In this document: positions 10,465-22,494 of the stretch, piece by piece
Position numbering within the stretch: position 1 is the first letter of the stretch
Layout: the number at the start of each line of letters is the position of its first letter
Assembly: GCA_021397845.1 (NCBI GenBank)
Contig: CM038043.1
Coordinates: 125,718,013 to 125,782,012 of the forward strand
Source: Areca catechu
Taxonomy: Eukaryota; Streptophyta; Magnoliopsida; Arecales; Arecaceae
Direction: 5' to 3'
Length of the DNA: 64,000 nt
Program-made: the position numbers and the translations under genes
The notes under the pieces: generated by a model
What the model was told of the DNA's origin: nothing
Database searches by the model: none
Seen by the model: the letters and a program-made list of their open reading frames with translations, nothing else

Positions 10465-10477
10465 AAATGGGAGAGAT
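10465..10477 (+). other. Polypurine tract of element A
   Basis: AAAATGGGAGAGA followed by the 3' LTR start, preceded by TTTGTCATCATC, the conserved context of Sirevirus-type plus-strand priming. Confidence 0.8.
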
Positions 10478-12197
10478 TGTTGACCCCATAAGTAATTTTG
10501 ATGATAACCAAACATTAGAGCATGTACATTTATTTCTGACAACTCTTCAAGTGTTTGACAAGTTTTTGTAGAATGAATAACATGTTCAAACTTCAACTCC
10601 TACACTTTTGTTTTCTTGGTTGAGTTGTATTGTAAATATTTTTATAAAGAAGAACCCAATCAAAAATGCTAAGAAAAATCAATTAAAAGGATTATTTCTG
10701 TGAGTGTGTGTGCCATGAATTTTAGTTTGAGTTGGTTTGTGTGAAATTGTAAAAGAGTTGGTGAGAGTTTTCTTTAAGTTCAATTATAAAAATCCTGAAG
10801 AAGATACTCGAGCCGACCCCAAGTGATGAAGAGCCGACTCTGCTTACTGGCACGCAGCAAGGATTCTGGAATGCAGCAATCCGAGCCAACTTGATGGAAA
10901 GCGAGTCGACTTTAGTGAATCCGAGTCGACTAGAATCAGTCCGAGCCAACTCCTCCAGAGTCCATTTTCTGAAGATTTATGAGAATAGCCAGGTGAGCCG
11001 ATCGGAACCAAAAAGAACCGACTCTGTCAGACCTAATTTTGAAAGCCTGAGAAACCGAGCCGACCCGAACTGCATCGAGCCGACTCTTCCAGAGTGAGGT
11101 TTTTCGAACCTGAGAAGAAGAGCCGACCCAAGCTGAAAAGAGCCAACTCCTCGAGTTCAAGATTTTCAAGATTCAAGTTTGAGCTGACCCAAGCTACAAA
11201 GAGCCGACTCGTCCAGAGTGATGTTTTGCACCCTGAGACAAAAAGCCGACTGCATTGAAGATTTGGTGACTCAACCTATCGACTCGAAGGATCTGAGCCG
11301 ACTCGAAAGTCGCTTTCAGGTATCCAACGGTTAGTTCTAGAATTTGTTTTTGAATGCTAAAAGGTGCTCCAACGGTCACAAATCATTCTCCAACGGTCTA
11401 CTATGGCTAGAACTATCTTGGGATGATGGAAGACTTTAAATTTGAAGGATTTAAACTTTCTTGAAGCAAGTTATTAGTGAGTTCTTCAAAGAAAAGAGAG
11501 CTTCATTGAATATCCTACCTACCAACAGCAAAAGAGCACAAGAGCATTCAAGTCAAGCTTTCAAGTCTTCACCAACTCCAATCTGGAGCTTGAAACAACT
11601 TTAGAAAGAAGGCACTAAAGTTATTAAAGCTTATTCGTGCATTCAAGTGGACTTCCAACAAGCTGCACCAGCAACTATCCGACAAATTGAGTTTGTCATT
11701 CTTGTTGCATTTATTTTTAATTCAATTTTTGAATTATTGGGTTATTGATGAGCCCGGTTGAAAAACTAATTAGGTTTTTGGTGAGCCTTATTAAAACCAA
11801 GGGTTAGGTTCTTGGTGATCCTGTGAAAACCAAGTTGTGTTTCTTTGGTGAGCCTGTTAAAATCAAAGGGTGTTGGGTTTTTTTTGGTGATCCCATAAAA
11901 TCAGAGTGTAGAGGTTTTAGATTGTGATCTTGTAAAACAATCCTACTATATTCGGATGTGAATATAGTGAAAATCCCAAGTGGTATCTTGGGTAGTGGAT
12001 ATAGGAGCTGGGTTGCTCCAAACCACTATAAATTTGGTGTTTGTATTGTGATTTCTTGACTCTGTTTAGCTCTTGTATTTTATAATTCTATCACAGCACC
12101 TACCACTTGCAAAGGATTTTGAATTGCACATTACTTGCCTTCAATTTTTTAAAAATATCCAATTCACCCCCCCTCTTGGGTAGCCATCTAGGCAACA
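10478..12197 (+). repeat. 3' LTR of element A
   Basis: TGTTGACC ... GGCAACA, with intact TG/CA ends. It holds the same modules as the 5' LTR: motif array about 10808-11305, 30-35 bp unit array about 11735-11935, CACTATAAAT near 12024, and the C-rich tract CACCCCCCCTCTTGG just before the end. Confidence 0.93.
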
Positions 12198-12202
12198 CTA
12201 AG
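12198..12202. repeat. Target-site duplication, right copy (element A)
   Basis: CTAAG, identical to 963-967. Confidence 0.9.
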
Positions 12203-12739
12203 ACATAGATCTTAGCCTAGGATATGTCTACAAGAGCCTAAAGATCTAAACTTGCATATCCGAAGGGATCTCTAGGGTTGCTGCAAAACCAAAAGGATGG
12301 GCAATCTGGCTCCTAGTCCTAGCAATGGGTCATATAGCAAGAGGTGACAGCCTAGCAAATCTATGGTAGGTCCTGGTGGCTAGAGCTAATGGTCCTGGCT
12401 GATAAGGGATATGTTGAGGAGCTCAAGGAGAAGTCTGAGGAATGGGCCGACTCGACATAACAATAATTGAAGAAGATGTAGGTGGAGATTCTAGCATTGT
12501 TGCTTCCTCTATTGTATTATGCATGAGTGATTGTTGGAAAGTCTCAATTAATTCCATCATTGCACCTATTTGTTCTTCCTTACCATTGAAAATAATGGAT
12601 GATTCTACGGTTCTTGGGATTGGGACCATAGGTAAGTTAGCTGATGATGGAAGTGGTTCGTCCCTCTTTTCTAATTTTTCTTAATAAGTTTCTGCCTTAG
12701 TCAACTTATCTAGGTTGGTCTCTTTGGTTATACAGGGTT
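12203..12739 (-). other. Unassigned flank of element A, probably element D internal DNA
   Basis: No clear homology in the first 220 bases. A 68-codon minus-strand stretch (12423-12629) is open but I do not recognise its product, and its plus-strand mirror is also open. It lies downstream (minus sense) of the element D gag remnant, so it may belong to that element. Confidence 0.3.
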
Positions 12740-13090
12740 ACTCTATGACCAATTCATTCCCAAGGTCATAATCGATTACTAAGGGACAGTTATAGGGATA
12801 TTAAAGCTTTGAGCCAGGTATTGTCCCTTAGGATCACTCTTGGGTTGACTATGTTGCTCTTCTTCACATACAGCCATGGCTAATTGACTTAATTACATCT
12901 CCAAACAGGCAACAGCTTGGGTGTCAGAGGTTATCTATTCGCCCGTTGTCTACATGAAACTATTTAAGGTAGCATTCGTTCTCTTAATTATAGCTTCAAG
13001 GTTAGCACGGGATTTAGCCAGAGCTTCTAGGATTTTTTCTAGGGGACTAGATTCTTCCTTAAGATCTAATCTTTGTTGATTATTCAATAC
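12740..13090 (-). pseudogene. gag C-terminal remnant of element D (Tat/Athila-type Gypsy)
   Basis: Minus-strand translation, with stops and frame changes, gives a Gln/Leu-rich segment (SDTQAVACLEM, LSQLAMAVCEEEQ) followed by DPKGQY. This parallels element C at about 35090-35290 (LDTHTQSIAKL, IDQLAIAICRREEENLPS, NPKGQY), the stretch after the zinc knuckle in Tat/Athila Gag. It is far too broken to function. Confidence 0.6.
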
Positions 13091-13430
13091 TTATTTAGGC
13101 CCAGGATAGGGCTGGTCAAAATTATGGGTTCCTAGTATTGCATCTTATGACCACACAAAATTAGGATGATGATCCTAGGTTATAAGTTGGGACATAAGGT
13201 TCAATTATTTATCCGTTATTAGTTGCACTCCCCTGATTCCAATGGATGTATCGAAGAACCAGAAGCCATCAAGCAGAAGGACTTCTGGATTTTTGAATTT
13301 ATGCCAAATATGAAGGGATGCATCCCTTCATTATGCGCGCCACAATTTCACACCAATTTCATATCTTTTGACCGGTTAAGCCCAATCCAAATGGGCATGG
13401 AGATAAGGGAGAGTATCATAGTATTTATCT

Positions 13431-13733
13431 AGAAAAAGTGATTAAGTGGTAGAAGGACTCTTGGTCCTTCTGTACCCCCTTAATCTTGGTGCATGCTAAT
13501 ATTGCGCCAAGAGTCCAATACAACTTGGACTCTTCCATAATCCAAAGATAAAGTCCAATAAAATCTACATAAATACAGATAATTACTGTCCCAATTAGGA
13601 CTCAACCCAATCTAAGTTTCACTTAAATTGGTTAGCCCAAATAGCAAGCTAACTGATCCAATCCAATTGGGTTAGGAGTTGGGCTAGCTTGTATATGCTA
13701 GTATGCAAATTAGCTAGCCTATTAGGATCCAAT
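13431..13733 (-). repeat. Repeat R1, outer part (left of hAT insertion)
   Basis: Non-coding. It ends in the target duplication of the hAT element and continues at 15371, so it belongs to the same R1 unit. The left boundary with element D is approximate. Confidence 0.4.
13726..13733. repeat. Target-site duplication, left copy (hAT element)
   Basis: GATCCAAT, repeated exactly at 15363-15370. Eight bases is the diagnostic length for the hAT superfamily. Confidence 0.92.
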
Positions 13734-15362
13734 TAGAGGTGGGCATTAGGCCGTGCCTGGCCCGACCTATTACTAAATGGGCCATGCTTGGTACGGCCCG
13801 CTAAACCTGAAGGCCGGGCCCGGCATGGCCTGTTGGCCCATCAGTCCGGTTATTTTTTTTTAAGTTTCTTTTAAAAAAAATGGGCTTCGCTTGGCTCAGC
13901 TCGTTTGGGGCCGTTTGGGGCCGAGCCAGGCATGACCCATTTGGGGCCATTATGGGCCAAGCCAGGCATGGCCCGTTTGGCACATAACAGCTAGAAAATG
14001 GGTATTTTTTATTTTTTACCATTTTAACCCTCCCAACTATCATAAAATAGGCACATTTATTTTTAATTCTTAATTTTTTATAATTTTACATTTAATTTTT
14101 ACAATCAACTCATATCAGACTAAACAAACGAGGAATATTGATTTTAAAAGGGGAACTATTATTTTCTTCGGGCAACTTCATTATTGAGATCTTGTGAAGC
14201 ACATGACAGCTACAATGATTTTATTTACATGATGCATACATATTCCGAAGACGATGAAAATGCCAGTTGATGTGGCGAGCCACCAACATGGTGCCCATGT
14301 CGGATCTAGCTAAGTGATGAGGTGGTGAAGAATGCCACTTGGCCCAACTGAGATCGAGCTCCTAACTAAGGTTGAGCTCCTCATCGAGATCGAACTATCA
14401 GTTGAAGTCGAGCTTCCATCTGAGATCGAGCTCCCAGCTGAGGTTAACCTCCCGTCCAAAGTCGAGCTCCCATCCAAGGTCGAGCTCCCAACCAAGATTG
14501 AGCTCCCATTCAAAGTCGAGCTCCCAACTGAGGTCGAGCTCCCATCTAAGGTCGAGCTCCCAGCTGAGGTCGAGCTCCCGTCCAAGGTCGAGCTCCCTCC
14601 CGAGGTCGAGCTCATAGCTAGGTCAAGCTCCTAGCGATGGTCGAGCTGCTGTCCGAACCCAGTCCCACAGGTAAGAGGACAGCAGGAAGCGAGATACGGT
14701 CTGATAATGATGATATAAACACTACTAATGATTAGTAAGATTTTGATCATTTATTTTTAATTCTTAATTTTTTATAATTGTATATTTTTATTTTTTAAAT
14801 TGTTAAAGTGAGTCATCTCTATTTTTTTCTCCTTTCTTATTATATTCTAGAGGTCAAGCCTAGTCCCCCTCCTTTCATGTACCATTTTGATTTAAATTAA
14901 TAAATTGGTAGGGGTCTATGCCAAACCCCCCACCATTATGGTGGCTTTATATTAATAAATTCTTAATTCCCAACATTTTTTAAATTTATTAAAAAAAATT
15001 ATAAATAAAAATTTTATTTTCATTTATTTTAAGGGGTCTGGGCCATGCCTGGCCCTGCCCAGGCCCTTGTGGGCCATGCCGTGCCGAGCCCGATCCAGGC
15101 CCTAATGGGCCGTGCCATGCCTGGCCTGGTCCAAGCCCTAATGGGCAGTGCCGTGCTGACCCATGGGCCGTGCCGGCCCTGGCCCTTATGGACCGTGCCG
15201 GGCTTGGCCCGCGGGCCAAAAAACCTAAACCCCTCCCGGCCCCTTATTATGGGCCATGCCTGGCATGGCCCATTACTGTAGCAAGCGGGCCATGCCAAGC
15301 ACAGCCCGCTTCGTGCCGAGCTGTGCCGACCCATGGGCGGCCTGGCCTAGTGCCCATCTCTA
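13734..15362. mobile_element. Non-autonomous hAT-type DNA transposon
   Basis: A 1629-bp unit bounded by a perfect 8-bp target duplication and terminal inverted repeats: TAGAGGTGGGCATTAGGCC at the left, against TAGAGATGGGCACTAGGCC as the complement of the right end. Both subterminal zones are GC-rich with many copies of a GGGCC(G/A)TGCC word (about 13750-13990 and 15035-15350), a usual hAT arrangement for transposase binding. No transposase fragment is visible; the middle holds AT-rich DNA and an 18-bp minisatellite. It would need a transposase in trans. Confidence 0.9.
14337..14640 (+). repeat. 18-bp minisatellite within the hAT element
   Basis: Some 15-16 tandem units of about 18 bp with consensus near GTCGAGCTCCCAnCnnAG. 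Because the period is a multiple of three and rarely contains stop codons, several frames on both strands stay open for 80-100 codons (one reads as VELPSK-like hexapeptides, the opposite strand as GSSTLD-like ones). I regard these ORFs as by-products, not genes. Confidence 0.9.
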
Positions 15363-15370
15363 GATCCAAT
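15363..15370. repeat. Target-site duplication, right copy (hAT element)
   Basis: GATCCAAT, identical to 13726-13733. Confidence 0.92.
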
Positions 15371-16440
15371 GCTCCTAACCAAAACTTAATTGACTTCCTT
15401 GATCAAATTCCTAGCATGTGTGACCCTTTGGGCTCTACATCTAGCCAGCAGTAGGTCCAGGTTTAAGCTATTTCGATCCAATCAAAATTGATTGATCCAA
15501 TTAGGTCAAATCGAGCTGACCCAAGTTAGCCAATTCAAACCAATTTCCAAATTGACTCATGAATCCATCCAATTTGATTCATGAAAATCTAGAAGACATA
15601 ATTGACAACTAGCAATGTATCATGCCTACCTAGAAGATGAAAAATTTGGTAGAAATTATCAAAATACCTTTTAGTAGAAAGTTACCATACAATTCAATCC
15701 TTCGATCTTCCTTTATCCCGATTAAATGATGGGCATGGATAAATGTCAAACCCTTACACTTAATCAATTCAAATCTCTAATCACTAATAAAGACTACCGA
15801 TAATAAATTAGAAAACCATTTCTAATTTTATCATGCTTTGATCAAAGACTTCTTGAGTCATCATTCAATAAGATCACACGAGATAACTTCTCCCCTTACT
15901 AGGAGTGATCAATTCCTTGTTAACCTACTTATTACCTTCATACACAATTCACTATATCCAGAAGCATCCTGTATATGACTTAATTGCCATGAATGAGTAT
16001 GCACCAAAACATGGATCCATATACACAAGATACTCTCAGGTCTAAGAATCACGTGCACAACTCCCACTAAAAAAACAATCTTTTTAACAAGTAAGACTTC
16101 CATTAGATATTTTATTGTCAGAACAATTCAGTGAACTCATAACCTAATGAGTACCCACATCCTTGTATTTAGTGTCACTATACAAGTCCTCATGAGACCA
16201 ACCACCCTCTCCATCAAGCATACATAGGATGTACTGTTTATCTGGATTCATCGATCCCCGAATCGATGATCCTATGACTAGGAATATTTAAGGTTTATAG
16301 ATTTTAGATCTCATTGTTATCCCTGTAACCCTAAAACCATTATCTTAATCTATAGGATTCATCATAATCTTATAACTAAAATACAAGACATAACATATGA
16401 TGAATCAAAAATTTCCTTTATTAATATCAATCATGAGTTG
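15371..16440 (-). repeat. Repeat R1, main part
   Basis: Non-coding DNA whose reverse complement matches about 38889-39930 along its length (for example the stretch around GGATCATCGA and the block CACTCCTAGTAAG). It is probably the LTR or internal non-coding part of an LTR element I cannot name. No ORF is conserved between the two copies. Confidence 0.6.
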
Positions 16441-16477
16441 AAATACTACAAAAATGCCATAGATGAAATAACTGTGA

Positions 16478-16735
16478 CTAGCTTTCAGGGCACAATTCTT
16501 TCATCCCCTTTGTAAACCTATTTTGGGTTAGATGCATCAAGTAAGGACATTTCTCTATAATATGGTCTGGTGTGTCACATGCCATGCACATAAGTGCTGG
16601 CACATGTTGAAATTGGATATATCCTTTACATTCTAGGACTTCATCAATCCTATGGTTCATAGATGCTAGTGTAGTTCCTTCAGGTTCTCTTGTGTGATTG
16701 TATGTATCTTCGAATCTCATGAATTTAGGATGCAT
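16478..16735 (-). pseudogene. gag zinc-knuckle fragment of element D
   Basis: An 85-codon minus-strand frame contains CMACDTPDHIIEKC, a zinc-knuckle pattern (C-x2-C-x4-H-x4-C) of the form seen in Tat/Athila Gag. The leader with 5' LTR lies to its right, and the rest of gag lies beyond R1 at 12740-13090. The N-terminal capsid part is not recognisable. A fragment of a nucleocapsid-like protein, not functional alone. Confidence 0.65.
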
Positions 16736-17889
16736 ATCAATGTATTATGGTCAATTCATAAAATTGTTAGCTTGGGCTCTCATTCTAAACTATCAATCAG
16801 AGTCAATCTTGTACCAATAATCTTGTAGGATTTGATGTCAGTCAATAGGATCGGGTAGCAACAGTCTATTAGACTTTTGGATCATCTAGTGGGATCCATG
16901 ACCTTTTAATTTTGTATGGATTACATTATATCAACCAATCATCTTTTTATCTTAGCAAGAATTTTTTTTAATATTTTTTTAAGAAGAGAGAAAAAAAGAA
17001 GAAAGAAAGAGAAGAATTATAAAAATGAGAAATCCTAAGGATCCTAAATCTAGAGATGATATAGAAGAGTGTCTTAATTAGGTTAGATTTCTATTAGCAC
17101 AAATAAGGTATCACATAATTAACTCTCTATCCTAGGGTTATCTTATGTCTAGACAGCTCATAACTGCTAAGGTTGCCTTTGAGCCTTCGAAGTCAGATAC
17201 TAACTAACCACTAGCTAGGCAAGAGTAAAGTCGATGGGGGTCCCCCGTTGCTTTTCTTAGATACCAAATAAATTAGCGAGGTCAAATAATGGAACCAATT
17301 AAAGAACCACCTTCCTTCAGGGCTACATCATCCTTGAACCTCTTTCCAGACACCAGTTAACCAGTTAACTCTGAGCTAGTCCAACTCTTAGGAACCTTGT
17401 CCTAGTGAGCTCAAAAACCCTTAGGGTCCAACATCTAATTGATTTTAAATGAAAGGATTAGGTCAATGCAATATGTAGGGTAGTGATTTGTGGACCAAGA
17501 AAGAATGATAAAATCTCTACCTTATGTTGTTCAAGGGTTATGCCCTTAAAGTATTTTATGGAAATACAATGCAAATCAAGCAAGGTATCCAAACAAGTTA
17601 AGAAATCTTTTAAGGTTTATTATTTATTTTCTTAAATTAATTAAGTTTTATAGAAAGGTATCTTTTTATTTTCTTTTAGCTTATTTTAGGTAGTTTAATT
17701 AAAAGAGCAAGTTAATTAAATTAGGAGTTAATTTGTACAAAAAAAAGGAAAGTAGTTTTTTTTATGTTAACAAGAATAAAAGAAAATCTAATAATTAAGG
17801 CAACTAAAATAAAAAAATAAAATGATACTAAAGAGAGCAATAACTAAAATAAAAAAATTACTTTTTTTAATAAAATAATCATGCCTTGA
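16736..17889 (-). other. 5' leader of element D, non-coding
   Basis: Matches the leader of element C (36430-37170): a purine-rich GAGAGAAAAAAAG stretch near 16984, the GATGGGGGTCCCCC segment near 17234, and AATGGAACCAATTAAAGAAC near 17291. AT-rich and stop-filled in all frames. Confidence 0.7.
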
Positions 17890-17912
17890 TTCTCGATAAT
17901 GGTATCAAAATT
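17890..17912 (-). other. Primer-binding site of element D, decayed
   Basis: On the minus strand TTTGATACCATTATCGAGA abuts the LTR. Element C has TTTGGCACCATTGTCGAGG in the same place, close to the Tat/Athila consensus. The differences are mostly G-to-A changes, in line with cytosine deamination. Confidence 0.6.
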
Positions 17913-19482
17913 TGATCACTATTGTAGGTGGTTAAAAATAAATCTAACTCACTATAATAGCTAGGATAAGTAGGGATCATCTTTTTGGGGATCAAGGGTA
18001 ATTATTTCATGAAGAAAATAAAGGAAAGAGATAAAATTTAGATATTTAGAAGATAGATGATGGGTTGATAAAAACTAATCAATTTAAATTAACTATGAGA
18101 TCGAGGGATTTAATTGACAAAAAAATATCTTTGAGATTTCAGGAGTCACCAACATAAAACATGCATTTGTTCTAATCTAAACAATCAAAGTCCATAATTA
18201 TATCGAAATCTTTCAAACTAACCCCTAATATAGACTATGTTGTCGAGCATGAACTATATCTTGTTAAGATTATGATCCGTCCCACAAGTATAGGCTATCC
18301 AATGATTGAATTGAATAGATCCTAACAAAATACATGAATAAAGATCCTAGAATTAATTATCTATGTTGAGCATGGATCATATTATGTCAGGATCATGATC
18401 CATCCCACCTAGGTAATTAATTTTAGGAAATCAAATAGAAAAGAATTTAAAAGAGATGTAAAGTTTTATTCAATTACATAGAAATAAAAAACCAAATACA
18501 AAACTAAAGTATGGGAACCTTTACTTTCCTATAGACTGCACCTCAGTCAAGCATGGCTCCTAGATACATCTTCATAGAGATTCAGGGCTCTGTTACCACA
18601 CCTCTCTTGAAGAATCTCTTTTCTTTTTGTTCCTCTCCCTCTCTCTCCTAGCATAAACTAATTAAAGGAAAAAAATAAAATAGAGTTTTTTTATCGATGG
18701 AATTAATGATCCTCTCTGCTTCCCAAGGTCCTTTTATAAAGCTCATCAAAAACTTTCTCCTGATCAAATTTGGAGTCAATCTAGCTCAAAATCGGCCACA
18801 TATCAAAAGGAGCAATCTCGGCCATTGATCTTTTATGTGATGGATCAATCATCACATTCCTTCCTTCTTGGGCACATAGAGTCTGAACCTTACCAAACAC
18901 TGGGGTCACCTTCTTCAACTAGGATTTGGATTATGTTTCTCCCAGTTCCAGCACAGTGGATGGATGGTGGCGGGAGGTAGTGAGAGGTGGTGGAGAAGTG
19001 GTAGCGCTGGTGTCCGATCAAAGTAAGAAGAAAAAATCGATGAAGGATGGTTGCCAGTCCAAAAAGAAAGTCTTCCCATGAGCTTTTTTGATAAGGGGTG
19101 GCTCTCGACAACTCTCCGATGATGGGCGGTGACAAGCGATCAAGAACGATGCTTGAGATGAAGTTGGTCCATGAAACTAATTCATAGACCAACTATAATG
19201 GCTGCCTGTGGACCAACCCTTGTTCCGTAGACCCAACAGCTAGTCCATGGTGGACCAATTGCTTTAAAATATGTATAATTTTATATAAACTTCAAATTTC
19301 AATTTTTGGCTCATTGAGCTCCGATTTGAGTGTTGTTTGCACTGTTGGACTCCAAAAATTGAGATCTTTCATCCATGAACTCATTTCCCATAAAACTCTA
19401 ATAAAAGTATCAATTCTTAATAAATATGAATTAATTAATATTTATTTTAATATTTAAATCAGGATATTTAATAGTCTTATCA
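17913..19482 (-). repeat. 5' LTR of element D (Tat/Athila-type), minus orientation
   Basis: Starts TGATCACTATTGTAGG and ends GTCTTATCA in plus coordinates, paralleling the LTR ends of element C (TGATCGCTATCA ... GTTATCA). It is 1570 bp and holds the same internal landmarks, such as the paired passages on 'GAGCATG' near 18245 and 18370. The partner 3' LTR is not in the window. A 100-codon minus-strand frame (18890-19192) is not conserved in element C and is not called. Confidence 0.75.
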
Positions 19483-20517
19483 ATTACTATAGACTTATAT
19501 GAAGGATCATCAGCTCCATATGGGGTTGGTGAATGTAGTGGAAGGATCGACATGGCATTGTCCCTTTAAGAAAGGGAAGAAGAAGAATAAGAAAAAGGTG
19601 CAAAGTACTCCGGCAACTAAGCCAGTTTAGACCAAGAAGTTGATAGCCAACCAGACTCAAGCTGAATGCTTCTACTATAAGAAGCAAGGGCACTAGAAGA
19701 GGAATTATTTTCTTTACATCGCCTCACCAGACTCGAACAGGCCAAGGAAGAAAAAAAACTAGCAAGGCATTGCTGGACAAGGTATTTATATGATAATACC
19801 TGATAATTTTTTTATTTGTGATACTACTACCTGGGTATTAAATATTGAAAGCCCCATTAATATTTGCAATTTGATGCAGGGACCTCAAGTTAATAGAAGA
19901 ATCAAAAATGATGAAAAATTCCTAAATGTTGCAGATGGAAGATCTATTCCAGTTACTTTAGGAATACTCGAGCTTATTTTTGATTCTAGTATCATTATCT
20001 TAGGTGATTGTCACTATTATCCTAGTTTTTTGATAAATGTGATTTTTATAGGCCTTTTGACCAAAAATGGTTATCATTTATCAATAAAAGATAGTTATTG
20101 TGATATCATTTTAAATGATATTACCATAATACATGGATAACTGAATAATGATATTTATGTTTTATCATAGCCTATAAATATAATGTACATATCCAATAAA
20201 CATCCTAGGATTGAACATGTGTCTGATATCTACCTTTGGCATTGTAGGCTAGGTCATATTGACAAGAAAAGATGAACAGGTTATCCAAAGAGGGAATCCT
20301 CAAGGTTAATGATTTTGAATCATTGTCAACCTGTGAATCCTGTCTTCTTGGAAAGATGACTAAATCACTTTTTACTAAAAAGGATGAAAGGGCCACTCAG
20401 GTTTTAAGTCTAATACATATTGATGTATATAGACCCATGAACACTTTAGTCATAGGTAGATACCACTACTTCATCACATTTACTGATGACCTATCGAGGT
20501 ATGGGTACTCTACTTGA
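19483..20517 (+). pseudogene. pol: Element B pol, Gag tail to integrase start, broken
   Basis: A Tnt1-like Copia, missing its 5' LTR and most of gag. The Gag zinc knuckle near 19667-19705 reads CFYYKKQGH then a stop, so its second Cys and the Trp are lost. The protease frame 19790-20140 has lost its active site: the expected DTG-type triplet reads NIE (VLNIESP). Flanking protease sequence is recognisable (LNVADGRSIPV). After a stop, 20272-20517 shows the pre-integrase zinc residues (ESCLLGKMTKS) and the first integrase block (HIDVYRPMN, DDLSRYGYS). The matching region of B' is on the minus strand at 47286-47777. Confidence 0.85.
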
Positions 20518-22494
20518 TGAGACATAAGTCAGAGTCATTTGCAATCTTTAAAAGCTTTTGTAATGAAGTAGAGAAACAAATTGGTAAGTTATTCAAATCC
20601 TTTGATATGATCGATGAGGTAAATATCTTATCAGTAAATTTATGATATATTTGGAAAAGAATGGGATTCCCTCACAATGGACTCCTCCCATCATACCCCA
20701 GCATAATGGAGTGTCTAAAAGAAGGAATCAAACCCTGTTAGACATGGTTCGATCTATGATGGGGTTTGCGAGTCTGCCTATCCACTTCTAAGGATATGCA
20801 TTAGAGACAGCTTGTTATATTCTAAATAGAGTTCCTAGCAAGTTTGTAAACAAAACTCTATATAAAATATAGATAGGGCATAAGCCGGTACTCTCACACC
20901 TTAGGATCTGGGGATGTCTAGCTTATATTAAACATTTAAAAATAGACAAGCATGGGCCTAGGTCTAATAGGTGTACTTTTATATGGTATCCAAAGAAAAC
21001 TAAAGGTTATTTCTTCTACCATAATGATGAACACAAAGTGTTTATTAGTAATAGGACAGTCTTTTTAGAAAAGAAGTTTCTTAGAGAAGGAACTAATGTC
21101 TCTAAGATTGAACTTAAAGAGATTTAATATGTAAAAAAACCAACGCCATTGATTGAACCCAAATAATTGGATTTGATTGAATCAAACTCGGAGCCTATTA
21201 TAGAAGCACCATTAAGGAGATCCGATAAGATACCGTATCAACTAGAAAGATACTATAGTTTCTTGATCTGGGATGGTGATCCTATTGAACTTGATAAAAA
21301 TAATGAGGATCCGATCACCTATATGATGTGATATAGAGTGCCAACTCTGATAAATGGCTAAAAGCTATTAATTCCAAAATGGAATCCATGAAAGTCAACG
21401 ATGTATAGACACTTATTGATCCACCTGAAGGGGCAAAACCTATAGGGTGAAAGTGGATTTTCAAAAGAAAAAGAGGCACAAACGGGAAGGTGGAGACCTA
21501 TAGAGCTCATCTAGTTACCAAGGGATATTGTCAACATTATGGTATTAATTATGACGAGATATTTTTGCCTGTGGCAATGCTCAAATCCATTCAGATCATG
21601 CTTGCAATAGAAACACATCTTGATTATGAAATCTAAAAAATGGATGTGAAAATAGCTTTTCTAAATGGAGAGCTAAAATAAGAGGTGTATATGATACAGG
21701 CTAAAGGGTTCACATCTACAGATGAAATAAAGGTGTGTAAGCTTCAATGATCCATTTATGGATTAAAGCAGGCATCTTGGAGTTGAAACATGTATTTTAA
21801 TAAAGTGATCAGAATGTATGGCTTCGTCAGGAACAGAGAAAAGCCCTACATATAAAATGGGCTTATGGTTCAATTATAATATTTCTTATTTTGTATATGG
21901 ATGATATTCTCTTAATCAGGAATGATATTCCTGCATTGCAAAGAATAAAAGTATAGCTATCTTCTTAATTCTCCATAAAGAACTTAGGAGAAGCATCCTA
22001 CATCCTTGAAATGAAAATCTATAGGGATAGATCTAAAAGGTTGCTAAGGTTGACTCAATCCACGTACATTAAGATCGTGCTAAAGTGATTCAACATGGTA
22101 AATTTTAAGAAAGGCTATTTTTCAATAGGCCATGAAATTAATCTCTCAAAGAAGGATTGTCCAACAAGTTTTTAATAGAGAGAGCATATGAGTAGGATTC
22201 TATATGCCTCAATAGTAGAATCTATCATGTACGTTATGACATGTACGAGACCAAATATGGCATACTCACTAGGAGTAGTGAGTAGACACCAATCTAATCC
22301 AAGTGAGAACATTAGAAGGTTGTAAAAACCATTCTTAAGTATTTGAGAAATGCTAAGGACCAGTAGCTTATTTATGGAGATTCTGACTTAAAACTAGTTG
22401 ATTATACTGATTTAAATTTTCAATCAGATAGGGATGACAGCAAGAGTATGTCAGGTTATATTTTTATCCTAAATAGAGGAGCTATGTTGATTAT
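20518..22494 (+). pseudogene. pol: Element B pol, integrase tail to RNase H start, heavily broken
   Basis: Copia motifs appear in scattered frames with many stops: ETACYILNRV-like DNA near 20806, the LSHLR(I)WGC-like block near 20900, ETYRAHLVTKGYCQHYGINYDE near 21490, MDVKIAFLNGELK near 21641, and TCTRPNMAYSLGVVSRHQSNP near 22240. The RT catalytic YxDD region near 21890 is frame-shifted and degraded. RNase H begins near 22380 and is cut at 22494 by the inserted LTR block; its continuation is at 26902. Confidence 0.85.
22490..22494. repeat. Probable target-site duplication, left copy (AGCTA)
   Basis: AGCTA directly precedes the LTR block; AGCAA directly follows it (26897-26901). Four of five bases match, and coding sequence of element B resumes across the gap. 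Confidence 0.6.

Larger units (their letters stand above)
968..12197 (+). mobile_element. Element A: full-length Sirevirus-type (SIRE/Maximus) Copia retrotransposon
   Basis: An 11.2 kb unit with two near-identical LTRs (968-2688, 1721 bp; 10478-12197, 1720 bp), a perfect CTAAG target duplication, a primer-binding site complementary to initiator tRNA-Met, gag, pol in PR-INT-RT-RNase H order, a third ORF after pol, and a polypurine tract before the 3' LTR. PR-INT-RT order defines Copia. Long LTRs, a large gag with a coiled-coil tail, the extra ORF, and GTCATCATCAAAA before the polypurine tract are Sirevirus hallmarks. About seven differences in the first 125 LTR bases and many nonsense changes indicate an old, inactive copy. 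It interrupts a minus-strand element of related LTR type. Confidence 0.93.

Noticed and set aside
14310..14634. ORFs of 80-101 codons with hexapeptide repeats
   Set aside because: They follow directly from the 18-bp minisatellite; three frames are open at once.
18890..19192. 100-codon minus-strand ORF in the element D LTR
   Set aside because: Not conserved in the element C LTRs and no recognisable product.
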